This document shows positions 17,447-25,821 of a stretch of DNA of 64,000 nt, piece by piece. A program made the position numbers and the translations under genes. This DNA is from Halalkalicoccus paucihalophilus (lineage in GTDB: Archaea; Halobacteriota; Halobacteria; Halobacteriales; Halalkalicoccaceae): assembly GCF_001593955.1 (NCBI RefSeq), contig NZ_LTAZ01000004.1:310001-374000 (forward strand), in the 5' to 3' direction. Positions within the stretch are counted from its first letter, which is position 1, and the number at the start of each line of letters is the position of its first letter. The notes beneath the pieces were generated by a model. That model searched no databases. It was not told where the DNA came from and was given only the letters and a program-made list of their open reading frames with translations.

Positions 17447-18897
17447 TCCCGTTCGAGGACCGTTCCGCCCTCGCCGACCGCCACGGAAACCCCACCGATG
17501 GCGATCCCGTGGATGTCCGCCTCCGTCGGCGAATCGACGCGCTCCCAGTCCCCCTCTCGGTTCTCGTAGATCGCCCCGCCCGCGCCGGCCGCGAGCCACT
17601 CCTTATCGCCGACCGCGAGCCCCGAGAGCGCGGCCTCGGCGACGCGGACCGGCGTCCAGACGCTCCCGTCGAAGCGCTGGACGACCCCGGAACCGTTCGC
17701 GACGGCGACGATCTCGTCGGTGACCGCGAGCGCGTCGAACCCGCTCGCGTCCTCGATTCCGACCTGCTCGAACTCTTCCCCTTGAAGCCGGTAGACACCG
17801 GCGTTGGTGTCACAGCAGTAGCCGAGCGAGTCGTCGACGAACTCGATGGCGCTCATCGAGGAGCCGCTGCCCGGTTTGACGGGGTCGTTCCACTCGATCT
17901 CGGACCCGTCGTAGCTACCCAGCAGGACCTGGCCCGACCCGTTGACGAGCGCGAGGCGCTCGCCGCCGGCCGCCCCGGCGACCGCGAGGTCGGCCCAGTT
18001 ATCGGTGATCCCCTCGGGCGCCGAGTGATCCGTATGACGGTCCGCCTCGGGATCGTAGCGCCCGAGGACGCCGCCGTCGCCCGCGATCCAGACCGCTCCG
18101 CCGTCGGCGGTCGGGTCGACCCCACGGAGCGTCTCCGAGGCGGCCCCCGGACCGCTCTCGAGTGCGAGCTCCCACCCGTCTACCGGATCGCGTGCGAGCA
18201 GGACGCCGTTCGTTCCGACCGCGTACGCGCTCTCGCCCGCCACGACGGCGTCTAATAGCGTCTCCTCGGTCGGAGAGTCGATCCCGGTCCATTCGTCCGA
18301 TCCCTCGTCCTGCAGGTCCCCGTCGGCGGGTTCGTCGTCCGTAGCGCCCGCCGGCGTCGGTTCGTCCCCGGCACCTTCGCCGGACGGGTCGGGTGCGGTC
18401 TCCGGGCTCCCCTCGTTCGCTGATCCGGTTTCGGTCCCGGCGGTCGCAGACCCCCCCGCGCCCGTCGCTCCCGGCGTTTCCCCGTCGTTCTCGCTGGTGT
18501 CAGCCACGTCTGCGGCGGTCGATCCGTGATCCCCGGCGTCCGCCGTCTCTCCGGGCCGTGACGGTCCTCGGTCGCGCGTTGCGGTTCCGTCGTCGGGGTC
18601 TACAGATTTCCTCTCGGAGACGGATTCGGAGACGGCCGACCGTTCCGAACCGGCCGCTTCGCCCGTTGTGCCGTCCGTCTCGACCGGCTCCGGAGTCTTC
18701 CCGTTGCGGGTCAGGTAGAGGTAGACCGGTGGGAGGACGTAGACTGCGATGGCTAGGACGACGAATCCCCGGTGGACGAACGTCAACAGCCCGAAGGCGG
18801 TCAGGGCGGTCGCGGTGATGGTGTGGATACCGGTGTGGGCGTACTCGCGGTAGAACGTGAGAAATCCCTCGTCGCCACCCTCGGCGGCCGTACTCAT
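17443..18897 (-). CDS. Membrane-anchored beta-propeller protein with long acidic linker
   Basis: A 484-residue protein in three parts. Residues 1-70 hold two hydrophobic helices (GIHTITATALTAFGLLTFV and FVVLAIAVYVLPPVYLYL). Residues about 75-205 form a low-complexity Gly/Ser/Thr/Asp/Glu linker. Residues about 210-484 hold repeated blades with motifs such as VVAGESAYAVGTNGVLL, WIAGDGGVLGRY and IAIGGVSVAVGEGGTVLE, as in Ycf48/BNR-type propellers. The likely topology is an anchored sensor or scaffold, but which side of the membrane it faces is not decided by the sequence. I take the ATG at 18897 rather than the upstream Met at 18954. Function unknown. Confidence 0.75.
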   Translation of the reverse strand: MSTAAEGGDEGFLTFYREYAHTGIHTITATALTAFGLLTFVHRGFVVLAIAVYVLPPVYLYLTRNGKTPEPVETDGTTGEAAGSERSAVSESVSERKSVDPDDGTATRDRGPSRPGETADAGDHGSTAADVADTSENDGETPGATGAGGSATAGTETGSANEGSPETAPDPSGEGAGDEPTPAGATDDEPADGDLQDEGSDEWTGIDSPTEETLLDAVVAGESAYAVGTNGVLLARDPVDGWELALESGPGAASETLRGVDPTADGGAVWIAGDGGVLGRYDPEADRHTDHSAPEGITDNWADLAVAGAAGGERLALVNGSGQVLLGSYDGSEIEWNDPVKPGSGSSMSAIEFVDDSLGYCCDTNAGVYRLQGEEFEQVGIEDASGFDALAVTDEIVAVANGSGVVQRFDGSVWTPVRVAEAALSGLAVGDKEWLAAGAGGAIYENREGDWERVDSPTEADIHGIAIGGVSVAVGEGGTVLERD

Positions 18898-18985
18898 TGT
18901 CGGCGCTACTCGCGCGACGCCGATGAGGCTTTCCGTTGCACCGCCCGACCACAAGACATAGCCCCCCGCCGGGCCACCACTTCAC

Positions 18986-19480
18986 ATGGACCTCGTTGCC
19001 CGCGACATCATGACGACCGACGTCGAGACCGCCCACCCCGACGACGAGGTCGGCGACGTGCTCGAACGCCTCGCGAAGGCGGATTTCAACGGCTTTCCGA
19101 TCGTCGAGGGCGATCGAGTGGTCGGGATCGTCACGCAGGGCGACCTCGTGCGGCTCTTTCGCAAGAAGGACCGGCTGGTCTGGATCCCTATCGGAGTGCC
19201 GCCGTTCAGCGAGACGCTGCCCTATGCGGTGGACTTCTCGCTCGACGAACTGGATCTGGGCATCGACTTCGTGAAGAACGCCCGCAAGGACGTCCGTGAG
19301 ATCATGACCCGCGACGTGGTCACCGTCGAGGCCGACGCCGGGGTCGGCGAGGTGCTCTCGATCCTCGCGGGCGAGGAGCGCGACATCAACCGCGTGCCGG
19401 TCCTCGAAAACGGTCGACTGGTCGGGATCATCACCCGCGAGGACCTCCTGCAGGCGCTGCGGACGGAACTGGACCCCTGA
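18986..19480 (+). CDS. Two-CBS-domain protein
   Basis: A 164-residue protein made of a CBS-domain pair: domain 1 about residues 7-62 (DIMTTDVETAHPDDEVGDV ... VVGIVTQGDLVRLF), domain 2 about residues 103-160 (EIMTRDVVTVEADAGVGEV ... LVGIITREDLLQALR). A roughly 40-residue linker lies between them. CBS pairs bind adenosine ligands (AMP, ATP, SAM) and regulate partners. No fused effector domain is present, so the partner is unknown. The gene stands between the divergent propeller gene and a membrane protein gene 23 bp downstream. Confidence 0.88.
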   Translation: MDLVARDIMTTDVETAHPDDEVGDVLERLAKADFNGFPIVEGDRVVGIVTQGDLVRLFRKKDRLVWIPIGVPPFSETLPYAVDFSLDELDLGIDFVKNARKDVREIMTRDVVTVEADAGVGEVLSILAGEERDINRVPVLENGRLVGIITREDLLQALRTELDP

Positions 19481-19503
19481 GAGCGGAAGGTTCTCTACGC
19501 TGG

Positions 19504-20172
19504 GTGATCAATCGGACAGTTGACTGGGGAACGATGTTCGAACTATGGGGGATCACGGTGACGGGGGGAACGGTAGTGCTCGCGCTCGTGCTCGTGGCGA
19601 TCGTCGCGCGAACCGCATGGGAGCGGCCGCTGGCAATTCTCGCCGTCGGCGGGTTGATCGGGGCCGTCCACGCCGTCGCCTACTGGACGGCGTACCTCGA
19701 CGCCGCCGCACTCGCGAGCGTGCGCGAAACGGCCGTCGATGTGTCAGTAGGAGCGTTTTTCGCCGTCGCCGGTGCGATCGACGCCGTATTCGCCGCGGTC
19801 GGACGAGCGATCGCGTGGGCGATCGATACGCTTGCGGGCATCTCGATGCCCGAGACGTCCGTTTCGGTTCTCGAGTTCGGGACCTTCCTGCTGGCGATCG
19901 TGGTCGTCAGTGCGCTCGTCTGTGGGGCGCTGATCCGGATCGCTCGGTGGACGACGGGAACGCCGATCGGCGAGTGGCTCGCCGGTTTCGGCGTCGTCTT
20001 CGGTGCGATCGGGATCCTCTGGACGTTGCTGCCGGTCCCGGTCGGCGAACTGACCGCGATTCACGCGCTGTTGGTCGCCGTTGCGCTGATCGCGGGCGTC
20101 GCTATCGTCGCCGTCGCAGTCCGGATCCCGACGCCAGCGCTACGAAAACGCGTGCGCGCCGGTGACCGGTGA
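19504..20172 (+). CDS. Hypothetical polytopic membrane protein
   Basis: A 222-residue protein with five or six predicted transmembrane helices, including TVVLALVLVAIVARTAW, FLLAIVVVSALVCGALIRI, GFGVVFGAIGILWTLL and a C-terminal AVALIAGVAIVAVAV. No conserved motif or family is recognised. The frame starts at a GTG (19504); an ATG at 19534 (MFELWGITVTGG) is equally plausible. It follows the CBS protein gene closely, so the two may be co-transcribed, and the CBS protein could regulate it, but that is only a guess from proximity. Confidence 0.65.
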   Translation: MINRTVDWGTMFELWGITVTGGTVVLALVLVAIVARTAWERPLAILAVGGLIGAVHAVAYWTAYLDAAALASVRETAVDVSVGAFFAVAGAIDAVFAAVGRAIAWAIDTLAGISMPETSVSVLEFGTFLLAIVVVSALVCGALIRIARWTTGTPIGEWLAGFGVVFGAIGILWTLLPVPVGELTAIHALLVAVALIAGVAIVAVAVRIPTPALRKRVRAGDR

Positions 20173-20217
20173 CGTGAGAGACGCACGCGTTATCCCCCTC
20201 GATGCCTATGTTCCGGT

Positions 20218-20937
20218 ATGACCTCGTTGCCGGCTCTCGACGCAGATATCGGGGAGATCGCTGCTCGACGCGACGACCTCGTGGCGGCGGTTCGCGACCA
20301 CGCGGGGCAGGTCGCCTACCAGCTCGCCCGGCTGCAGGGCGGCGATTACGGCCAGCGGTCCTTTGCCACCTCGCGCGGCGAGTGGACCGTCAAGTACGAG
20401 GCCGGCGACCTGCAGTACCTCCGATACGACCCGACTTCCGGCTCGGAGACCTACGTCGTCTCGACGAAACAGCCGCCCGATCCCGAGGCGCTCGCGGAGG
20501 CCCTCTCGAATTACGGGGCCTTCGTCGAGGCGTACAACGAGTACGTCCGCTCGCTCGACGGCGTCCTCGACGGCGTGGAGACGTCGTTCCCGGCCGTGGA
20601 GACGACCGACGACGTGGTCGCCCAGCGGGATCGGGTCCTCGACCGGATCCGAAAGGTCTGTGATCGGATCGCGGGCGAACTCCACCGCTACGAGGGCGGC
20701 GACTACGGGACGTTCACGACGCGGGTGTCGGGGACGCGCTGGGAGCTGAAGTGGGAGGGCGATACGACCTCCTACCTCCGAATCGGCGGCTCGGGCGGCG
20801 TCTACCTGCTCTCGCAGTACGAACCGCCCTCGGCGACCGACATCCGCGAACACACCCCCGCGTTTGGCGGGTTCGTCGAGGCGTACAACGATCACGTCGA
20901 GGAGGTCGAAAGCGACCTCCGACGGGTCTCGTTGTGA
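20218..20937 (+). CDS. Hypothetical protein built from two tandem copies of one domain
   Basis: A 239-residue acidic, soluble-looking protein. Residues about 17-114 and 135-236 are diverged copies of the same unit: both run from a helical RRDDLV/QRDRVL start, through GGDYG (41-45 and 160-164), an aromatic strand region (EWTVKY / RWELKW), then YLR and a FVEAYN motif (102-107 and 219-224). I do not recognise the domain. Internal duplication suggests a pseudo-symmetric fold that may mimic a homodimer. A gap of only 45 bp from the upstream membrane protein suggests co-transcription. Confidence 0.7.
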   Translation: MTSLPALDADIGEIAARRDDLVAAVRDHAGQVAYQLARLQGGDYGQRSFATSRGEWTVKYEAGDLQYLRYDPTSGSETYVVSTKQPPDPEALAEALSNYGAFVEAYNEYVRSLDGVLDGVETSFPAVETTDDVVAQRDRVLDRIRKVCDRIAGELHRYEGGDYGTFTTRVSGTRWELKWEGDTTSYLRIGGSGGVYLLSQYEPPSATDIREHTPAFGGFVEAYNDHVEEVESDLRRVSL

Positions 20938-20953
20938 GCGCCGGTATGATCGA

Positions 20954-20970
20954 TATTAGGAATCCTAATA
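20954..20970. promoter_or_regulatory. Perfect palindrome TATTAGGA-A-TCCTAATA
   Basis: Eight-base arms around a single central A. The half-site TTAGG/CCTAA resembles those of DtxR/IdeR-family metal repressors; haloarchaea carry several such regulators. It sits about 25 bp upstream of a TATA-like box, where a repressor would block or an activator assist pre-initiation complex assembly. Metal regulation is inferred from the half-site only. Confidence 0.5.
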
Positions 20971-20994
20971 CGTCTATATCATACACCGGATAGG

Positions 20995-21000
20995 TTTATA
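20995..21000 (+). promoter_or_regulatory. TATA-like box without an annotated gene downstream
   Basis: tttata preceded by gg, in an otherwise mixed context, with the palindrome just upstream. Transcription would start near 21020-21027. The first ATG (21019) is at or slightly upstream of that point, and the next (21024) meets a stop after two codons, so the product may be a non-coding RNA. Confidence 0.4.
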
Positions 21001-21245
21001 CGAGTGGATTCGAGACTCATGGCATGGTATGATAGAACAACACACACGAACGGCGCTTGGAGAACAGTAGAGGCCGCGATCCGAACCCCACCTGCCATGT
21101 GAATCCTCGGCATTGGCCGCCACCGGCGGAGCCGTTCCGCGGCGGCCGGAGCTACCGTGTATCGAAACGCCAGGAGAGACTTTTCCGCCAGTGACGACCG
21201 TCACGGAGACGGAGTCGGCATCGGTACGGCTCTATTTGGTCTCGC

Positions 21246-22214
21246 TCATCGAGCCGGTGTCGAGGACACCCGGTCACCGATTCCGGGCGTGGGTGGCGAC
21301 GTTCGCTTGTGGGCGGAGGCCACACAGTGGTGGCCGTACTCCTCGACGGCGTCGACCCTGACATCGAGTTCAGCGGCGACCGTTTCGGGGTGTTCGTCCC
21401 GGTCGACGAGACGTAACAGGATCCGATCGATCACGTCGTAGGTCGCACCGAGGTCCTCTTCGTCGGTCTGGCCCACCCAGAACCCCGCGGTCGGATCCTT
21501 TTCGATGATCCGTTTGGGTACGCCGACGCGCGGCGCGAGCGCCCGTATCTCGGTCTTGTAGAGGTCGCCGAGCGGGAACAGGTCGGCCCCGCCGTCGCCG
21601 TACTTCGTGAAGTACCCGAGCAGGAGTTCCGAGCGGTTCGCCGTTCCGAGCACGAGCGCCGAGCGCGTGTTCGCGGCGTAGTACGCACAGACCATTCGCA
21701 ACCGCGCGACGACGTTCCCGGTCACGTCTTGGTCGGCCGTCGACCCCAACGTCGATGCGACCCGCTCCTCGAAGCGGTCGAGGAGTCCCCGAAGCTGGAT
21801 CTCCCGGTGCTCGATTCCCAACCCCGTCGCGATCGTCCGGGCGTCGCTCGTGTCCGGATACTCGGTCTTGTGGCAGGGGAGCCCCAAAGCCAGTACTCGG
21901 TCGGGTTCGAGCGCCGCCGCGGCGACGGCTGCCGTCACCGTCGAGTCGATACCGCCGCTCATCGGGACGACGACGCCCTCCGCATCCGCCTCCTCGACAC
22001 ACTGACGAACGAACGAGACGACCTCCGCTCGAACCCGCTCGGCCTCGATGGGGTCCGTCAGAAACCCCTCCTCGTGGCGATCAGTTCCTAATCGATCGTT
22101 CGTCGTATATATCTCCGAGATACCGTTGATACGTTCTCTTTTCACGATATTCTCGTTCTTTCGGAGGAATATAAGAACAGTCCTTAAACAAACGAAGGAC
22201 ATATAGAAATCCAC
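21246..22214 (-). CDS. nadE: NH3-dependent NAD+ synthetase
   Basis: Last step of NAD synthesis: adenylation and amidation of nicotinate adenine dinucleotide. The ATP-pyrophosphatase P-loop is VVPMSGGIDSTVTAA. Other family segments are LGTANRSELLLGYFTKYGDGGADLFPLGDLYKTE, here split over the deamido-NAD site, and EKDPTAGFWVGQTDEEDLGATYDVID. The N-terminus is unclear: the frame begins at 22214, but the first 45 or so residues come from AT-rich, promoter-like DNA and no Met exists after residue 5. A GTG near 22145 or another non-ATG start closer to EEGFLTDPIEAERV is likely. No glutaminase domain is fused, so free ammonia is the nitrogen donor. Confidence 0.88.
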   Translation of the reverse strand: MDFYMSFVCLRTVLIFLRKNENIVKRERINGISEIYTTNDRLGTDRHEEGFLTDPIEAERVRAEVVSFVRQCVEEADAEGVVVPMSGGIDSTVTAAVAAAALEPDRVLALGLPCHKTEYPDTSDARTIATGLGIEHREIQLRGLLDRFEERVASTLGSTADQDVTGNVVARLRMVCAYYAANTRSALVLGTANRSELLLGYFTKYGDGGADLFPLGDLYKTEIRALAPRVGVPKRIIEKDPTAGFWVGQTDEEDLGATYDVIDRILLRLVDRDEHPETVAAELDVRVDAVEEYGHHCVASAHKRTSPPTPGIGDRVSSTPAR

Positions 22215-22245
22215 GAACGTCCGTGTGCGTCGGGTACCGGAAGTG

Positions 22246-22440
22246 TTACTCGCGTCGAGTGGTGTGGGCGGGCGAGACGGATTCGTTTTCGGCGTCCATC
22301 AGGCAGACGAGCCGTCGGCGACAGCCGGTATCGAACGTGGCTGGCGCGCCGGCGTCGGCGTCCCGGATATCGTCCGCGGGGGTGGTGATCGATGGTGATT
22401 CGGTCGTGGCTGGCTGGGATTGTGGGTACGTGCTACTCAT
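22246..22440 (-). CDS. Possible small protein, unknown
   Basis: A 64-codon frame with haloarchaeal-like GC-rich third positions and an acidic product (ITTPADDIRDADAGAP, then CRRRLVCLMDAENE). No domain is recognised and no clear ribosome-binding site precedes its ATG. The opposite strand also has a short ORF here (22223-22459), but its product is Arg/Ser-rich and looks like a shadow. Support is codon use only. Confidence 0.35.
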   Translation of the reverse strand: MSSTYPQSQPATTESPSITTPADDIRDADAGAPATFDTGCRRRLVCLMDAENESVSPAHTTRRE

Positions 22441-22663
22441 GTGCTGTCGGCTTCCGTAGTCGAGAAACGATGCTATCGGGGCGAGAATCAGTCGTGTACA
22501 CGTACTACCGACATCTGTATCTCACCCGAGAGCACGAACTATAATGAATGTTCGGGTAGGTTCGGTTGTTGCCGTCGGAATCCTCTCACCCGTTTGGCTG
22601 TGGTCGACGGGCGGTTCGCCAGAGGGCGAGTCGGGCCGGGCGTTCGGTCGCTCGGAACCGCGA

Positions 22664-23761
22664 TCAGCGTCGGGATCGTTCGGGGAGTTCGACTCGACTG
22701 GGGGTCTCGACGGCGGACGCGTCGTTCGCGGGCGTGATCTCCCGGTAGAGGGTTTCAAGGAGGTCGATCGTGTGGTGGATCGAGTATCGCTCGACGGCCG
22801 AGCGCGTTCGTTTCTCGGAATCGAGACACGTCTCGACGGCCTCGATCATCGACGCCATGTCCCCCGGCTCGAAGCGTTCACCGTTCTCGGGGCCGATAGT
22901 CCGATCGAACGGCGGGGCGTCGACCGCGGCGACGGGCGTCCCACAGGCGTTCGCTTCGAGCGTCGAGAGCCCGAGCGTGTCCGCAGTCGAGGCGGTGACG
23001 AAGGTGTCGATCGAACTGTAGAACGTCGGGAGCCGTTCGCGCGGGAGGAATCCACGGATAGCGACGTTCTCGGGTGCTTCGCGTTCGAGGCGGTCGCGAA
23101 ACGGTCCCTCACCGACGATACGAAACTCGTACTCCGGTAGCCGCTCGGCCAGTCGGAGGATCTCCTCGACGTTCTTCTCCATACTGAGCCGACCGCTGTA
23201 GCCGATCACCGTCCGGTCCGAGAACCGCTCTTTCGCCGTTGGCTGGAAGAAGTCCATGTCGATGCCGACCGGGAGTTCGACGTGCTCGACGTCGCGATCG
23301 ATCCGCGAGGTCGAGGCGGTCACGGCGTCGAAACTCCGCAGGAAGGCGTTCTCAAGCGGGACGTAGGCCTTCCCCAACACTCGCGCCAGCGTGTCGGATC
23401 CGACGCTCTGATGGAAGTACTCCTCGAGGGGGGTATGGTGGGTGTAGACCGTCGGGAGGTCGTGTTTTCGCGCGTAATACCGGCCCAACATCCCGACCGG
23501 GGCCGGACCATGACAGTGGACGAGGTCGAGTTCCGGCAGGGTCGAGGGCCGTCTGAACAGCGGGATCCGATAGCCGCCGTAAAACGGGTTCGGCAGCGAG
23601 GCGACGGGGAGCTCCCGCTCGTCCGGTTCGTACTCGCCGTCGGGGTAGACGACGTACACCTCGTGGCCGGCGTGCTCCAGTCGCTCGCGCCAGAGCTGGA
23701 TGGTGTAGGTCACGCCGTCGATCTCGGGGAAGTAGCTGTCGGTGAAAAATCCGATCCGCAC
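22664..23761 (-). CDS. GT4-type glycosyltransferase
   Basis: A 365-residue GT-B fold glycosyltransferase of family 4. It begins MRIGFFTDSYFPEIDGVTYTI, the classic N-terminal G-rich/acceptor loop. The nucleotide-sugar side has GYSGRLSMEKNVEEILRLAE, RIVGEGPFRDRLE and the EX7E-type motif TADTLGLSTLEANACGTPV. A GTG start directly follows the TGA of the preceding glycosyltransferase gene with no gap, so the two are one operon. The N-terminal half resembles diacylglycerol/phosphatidylinositol glycosyltransferases; acceptor and sugar are unknown. The region suggests a lipid-linked or cell-surface glycan. Confidence 0.9.
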   Translation of the reverse strand: MRIGFFTDSYFPEIDGVTYTIQLWRERLEHAGHEVYVVYPDGEYEPDERELPVASLPNPFYGGYRIPLFRRPSTLPELDLVHCHGPAPVGMLGRYYARKHDLPTVYTHHTPLEEYFHQSVGSDTLARVLGKAYVPLENAFLRSFDAVTASTSRIDRDVEHVELPVGIDMDFFQPTAKERFSDRTVIGYSGRLSMEKNVEEILRLAERLPEYEFRIVGEGPFRDRLEREAPENVAIRGFLPRERLPTFYSSIDTFVTASTADTLGLSTLEANACGTPVAAVDAPPFDRTIGPENGERFEPGDMASMIEAVETCLDSEKRTRSAVERYSIHHTIDLLETLYREITPANDASAVETPSRVELPERSRR

Positions 23762-24733
23762 TCAGATCACCTCCTCGTACAGCTCTCGGAGCTGATCGGC
23801 CGTATTCGAGAGGGCGAAGCGCTCGCTGGTTCGGACCGCATTGGTTCCGAGTCGCTCTCTGTGTTCGGGGCGTTTCAACGCTTCGAGTTCGTCCTCGAAC
23901 GACCCCGTCGACTTGAGACAGTCGTGGCCGTCCTCCAGCCACGAAAACGTCTCGATGTCCCGGACGACCACGGGGTGGCCGGTGCTCATCGCCTCCAGCA
24001 GCGCGATCCCCTCGTTCTCCTCGTGGGTCGGGAAGAAGAAGACGTCGCCGGCGGCGTACGCGCCCCGGATGTCGTCGACAAAGCCCGTAAACGTACAGTT
24101 TTCGGGCGACTTGTCGATCAGCCGCTTGGTCTCACGTCCTTTCAGCGAGCGGTCGAGGGGGCCGAACCACGCGAACTCCAGTTCGGGCATCCGACGAGCC
24201 GTCTCGACGAAGGTTTCGAGCCCCTTTCGTTTCAGGACGTGTCCGACGGCGAAGACGACGGGTGGATCCAAATCGTAGCGCTCGCGGTACTCCGATTCAA
24301 GCGCCTCGAACCCTTCGAGCTTCTCCCGATCGACGCCGTTCGAGATCACGGTCGTCGGCGTGTCGGTGTACTCCCGTATCAGTCGGCGGTTGTACTCCGA
24401 GGGACAGACCAGCGCGTCGGCGAGCCCGTAGGCCCACCGGAGATACGGTTTGAGGGGTTTTGCGAGGGCGTTCGTAAAGCGAAAGCTGTCGCCGAAGTCC
24501 TCGGCGGTCACGTGGGTGTGGGCGATCACCGGCACGCCGTGGTCACGAGCCCGCCTCGCGTACCAGACCGATCGTGGTCCCATGAGATTGAGGTGCAGCA
24601 CGTCCGAGTCGAGCGACGGGGCCGTCGCCGGATCGACTCCGACCCGACGAAGCATCTTTCGCTGGTGTCTGACCGACTCGCGGATCCCGCCAGTGACGTG
24701 GTCCTCGAACTCGAAGTAGTGACTGACGTTCAT
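23762..24733 (-). CDS. GT4-type glycosyltransferase
   Basis: A 323-residue family 4 glycosyltransferase, upstream partner of the previous one. Seen: MNVSHYFEFEDHVTGGIRESV at the N-terminus, CPSEYNRRLIREY and ISNGVDREKLEGF in the linker, FAVGHVLKRKGLETFVE, and THEENEGIALLEAMSTGHPVVVRD carrying the EX7E motif. A second Met 12 bases upstream is an alternative start. It abuts the next gene (TGA then GTG). Together they probably add successive sugars. Confidence 0.9.
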   Translation of the reverse strand: MNVSHYFEFEDHVTGGIRESVRHQRKMLRRVGVDPATAPSLDSDVLHLNLMGPRSVWYARRARDHGVPVIAHTHVTAEDFGDSFRFTNALAKPLKPYLRWAYGLADALVCPSEYNRRLIREYTDTPTTVISNGVDREKLEGFEALESEYRERYDLDPPVVFAVGHVLKRKGLETFVETARRMPELEFAWFGPLDRSLKGRETKRLIDKSPENCTFTGFVDDIRGAYAAGDVFFFPTHEENEGIALLEAMSTGHPVVVRDIETFSWLEDGHDCLKSTGSFEDELEALKRPEHRERLGTNAVRTSERFALSNTADQLRELYEEVI

Positions 24734-24887
24734 CCCGGTTCCCACTAGCTGATTCGAAAGCGACAGTATGAATCTTTCAGTATCACCTCACCGATCGCCG
24801 TTCTCGACCGTCTCGTCCTCCCCGATCTCGCATCGTCAACAGATAGTATCAATTCTTTGCTTGGACCGGACTACTCGGTTCGGAGGC

Positions 24888-25742
24888 TCACTCGAGTTCG
24901 AGCCACGGCACCTCGATCAGCGCCGGAATCGGCGTCTCGATGTGGTGTTCCCAGACGCCTTCCTCGCCGAAGGCCTCGCCGTGATCCGCGGTGACGACGA
25001 CTCGGCCGTCGAGGTTGTCCACGAGATCGGCGACCGATTCGAGCGCGATCCGGAGGTTCTCCTCGTAGAGTTCCATCGCCGCCTCGCGGGTTCCGTTTCG
25101 TACCAGATCGGCGGGGTCGAGTTCGAGCCACAGTCCCGCCTTCTGGGCGAGTTTGCTCCCGTCGAGGGCGCTCTCGACCTTCGGGCGGACGGCGTCGCTC
25201 ACCGACGACAGTGCGCCCCCGCCGTCGGCGCTCGCCTCCCGGCCCTGTCGGTCGATCCCCTTGCGGATCTGCTTTAACTTCTGGCCCTTCCCGCGCCCGA
25301 GATACGGGGCGTGGGGCTGCATGTAGTGCAGTACCGTTCGCTCCGCGTCCTCGACGGCTTCGGGGTGCTCGCGAAACGACGCGGCGAGGCTCTCGGGGGG
25401 AACCGTGCCCAACTCGTCGTCCCAGCCGTGTTTCCAGACGTCGAACACCTCGCTGATGTGGTCGGCGGCGGCCCACTCGTAGTCGCAACTGGCCCCCCAC
25501 TTGAGTTCGTTCAGCGGGATGCCGAGGCTGTTGATGAAGGGGTTGCCCGAGAAGTACGCGATGTCGTGCTGGCCGGTGAAGGTCCGGTAGGCCCACTCGG
25601 GCGTCGAGGAGCCGTTGCTCCGGCGCTTCTCGAGCGTGCCGTCGAGGTACTCGTCGTAGACCTCGCTGAAGACGTCGTACCGGCATGCATCGAGCACCAC
25701 ACAGTAGTCCCAGTCGGATTCGAGAAATCGGTGGTCCTCCAT
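24888..25742 (-). CDS. Alkaline-phosphatase/sulfatase-superfamily protein (short form)
   Basis: A 284-residue protein with the superfamily's metal-binding ends: DYCVVLDACRYDVF near residue 15 and VVVTADHGEAFGEEG near residue 260. It lacks the CxPxR formylglycine motif of true sulfatases. Proteins of this short type are common in haloarchaeal glycan loci and probably act on phosphate or sulfate esters, or transfer phospho-groups, but none is characterised to my knowledge. The ATG at 25742 (MEDHRFLESDWD) is clear; the long open frame upstream is an Arg-rich shadow of the neighbouring gene. It lies 79 bp downstream of the larger superfamily member. Confidence 0.8.
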   Translation of the reverse strand: MEDHRFLESDWDYCVVLDACRYDVFSEVYDEYLDGTLEKRRSNGSSTPEWAYRTFTGQHDIAYFSGNPFINSLGIPLNELKWGASCDYEWAAADHISEVFDVWKHGWDDELGTVPPESLAASFREHPEAVEDAERTVLHYMQPHAPYLGRGKGQKLKQIRKGIDRQGREASADGGGALSSVSDAVRPKVESALDGSKLAQKAGLWLELDPADLVRNGTREAAMELYEENLRIALESVADLVDNLDGRVVVTADHGEAFGEEGVWEHHIETPIPALIEVPWLELE

Positions 25743-25821
25743 TAGTTGCCGTCGATTCCCGTCATGAGCATGTATTCCTATTGGTTTCGACCCGATCGGA
25801 GCGAAATCGTTTTCGAGTTTT

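Larger units (their letters stand above)
20938..21245. other. Non-coding region with a promoter-like arrangement but no clear gene
   Basis: About 308 bases between two convergent genes. It should need no promoter, yet it contains a perfect 17-bp palindrome (20954-20970) and a TATA-like box (20995-21000) oriented to the right. The only ORF just downstream is a 27-codon one at 21019-21102. A GC-rich short hairpin (CCGCC-ACC-GGCGG) lies near 21120. A small RNA or micropeptide gene is possible. Confidence 0.5.

Noticed and set aside
21019-21102. 27-codon frame after the orphan TATA box, as a protein gene
   Set aside because: Its ATG is at or slightly before the predicted transcription start and the peptide has no features; I report the promoter but not this CDS.
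23282-24748. A 488-codon plus-strand ORF
   Set aside because: Antisense to two convincing glycosyltransferase genes; no recognisable domain.
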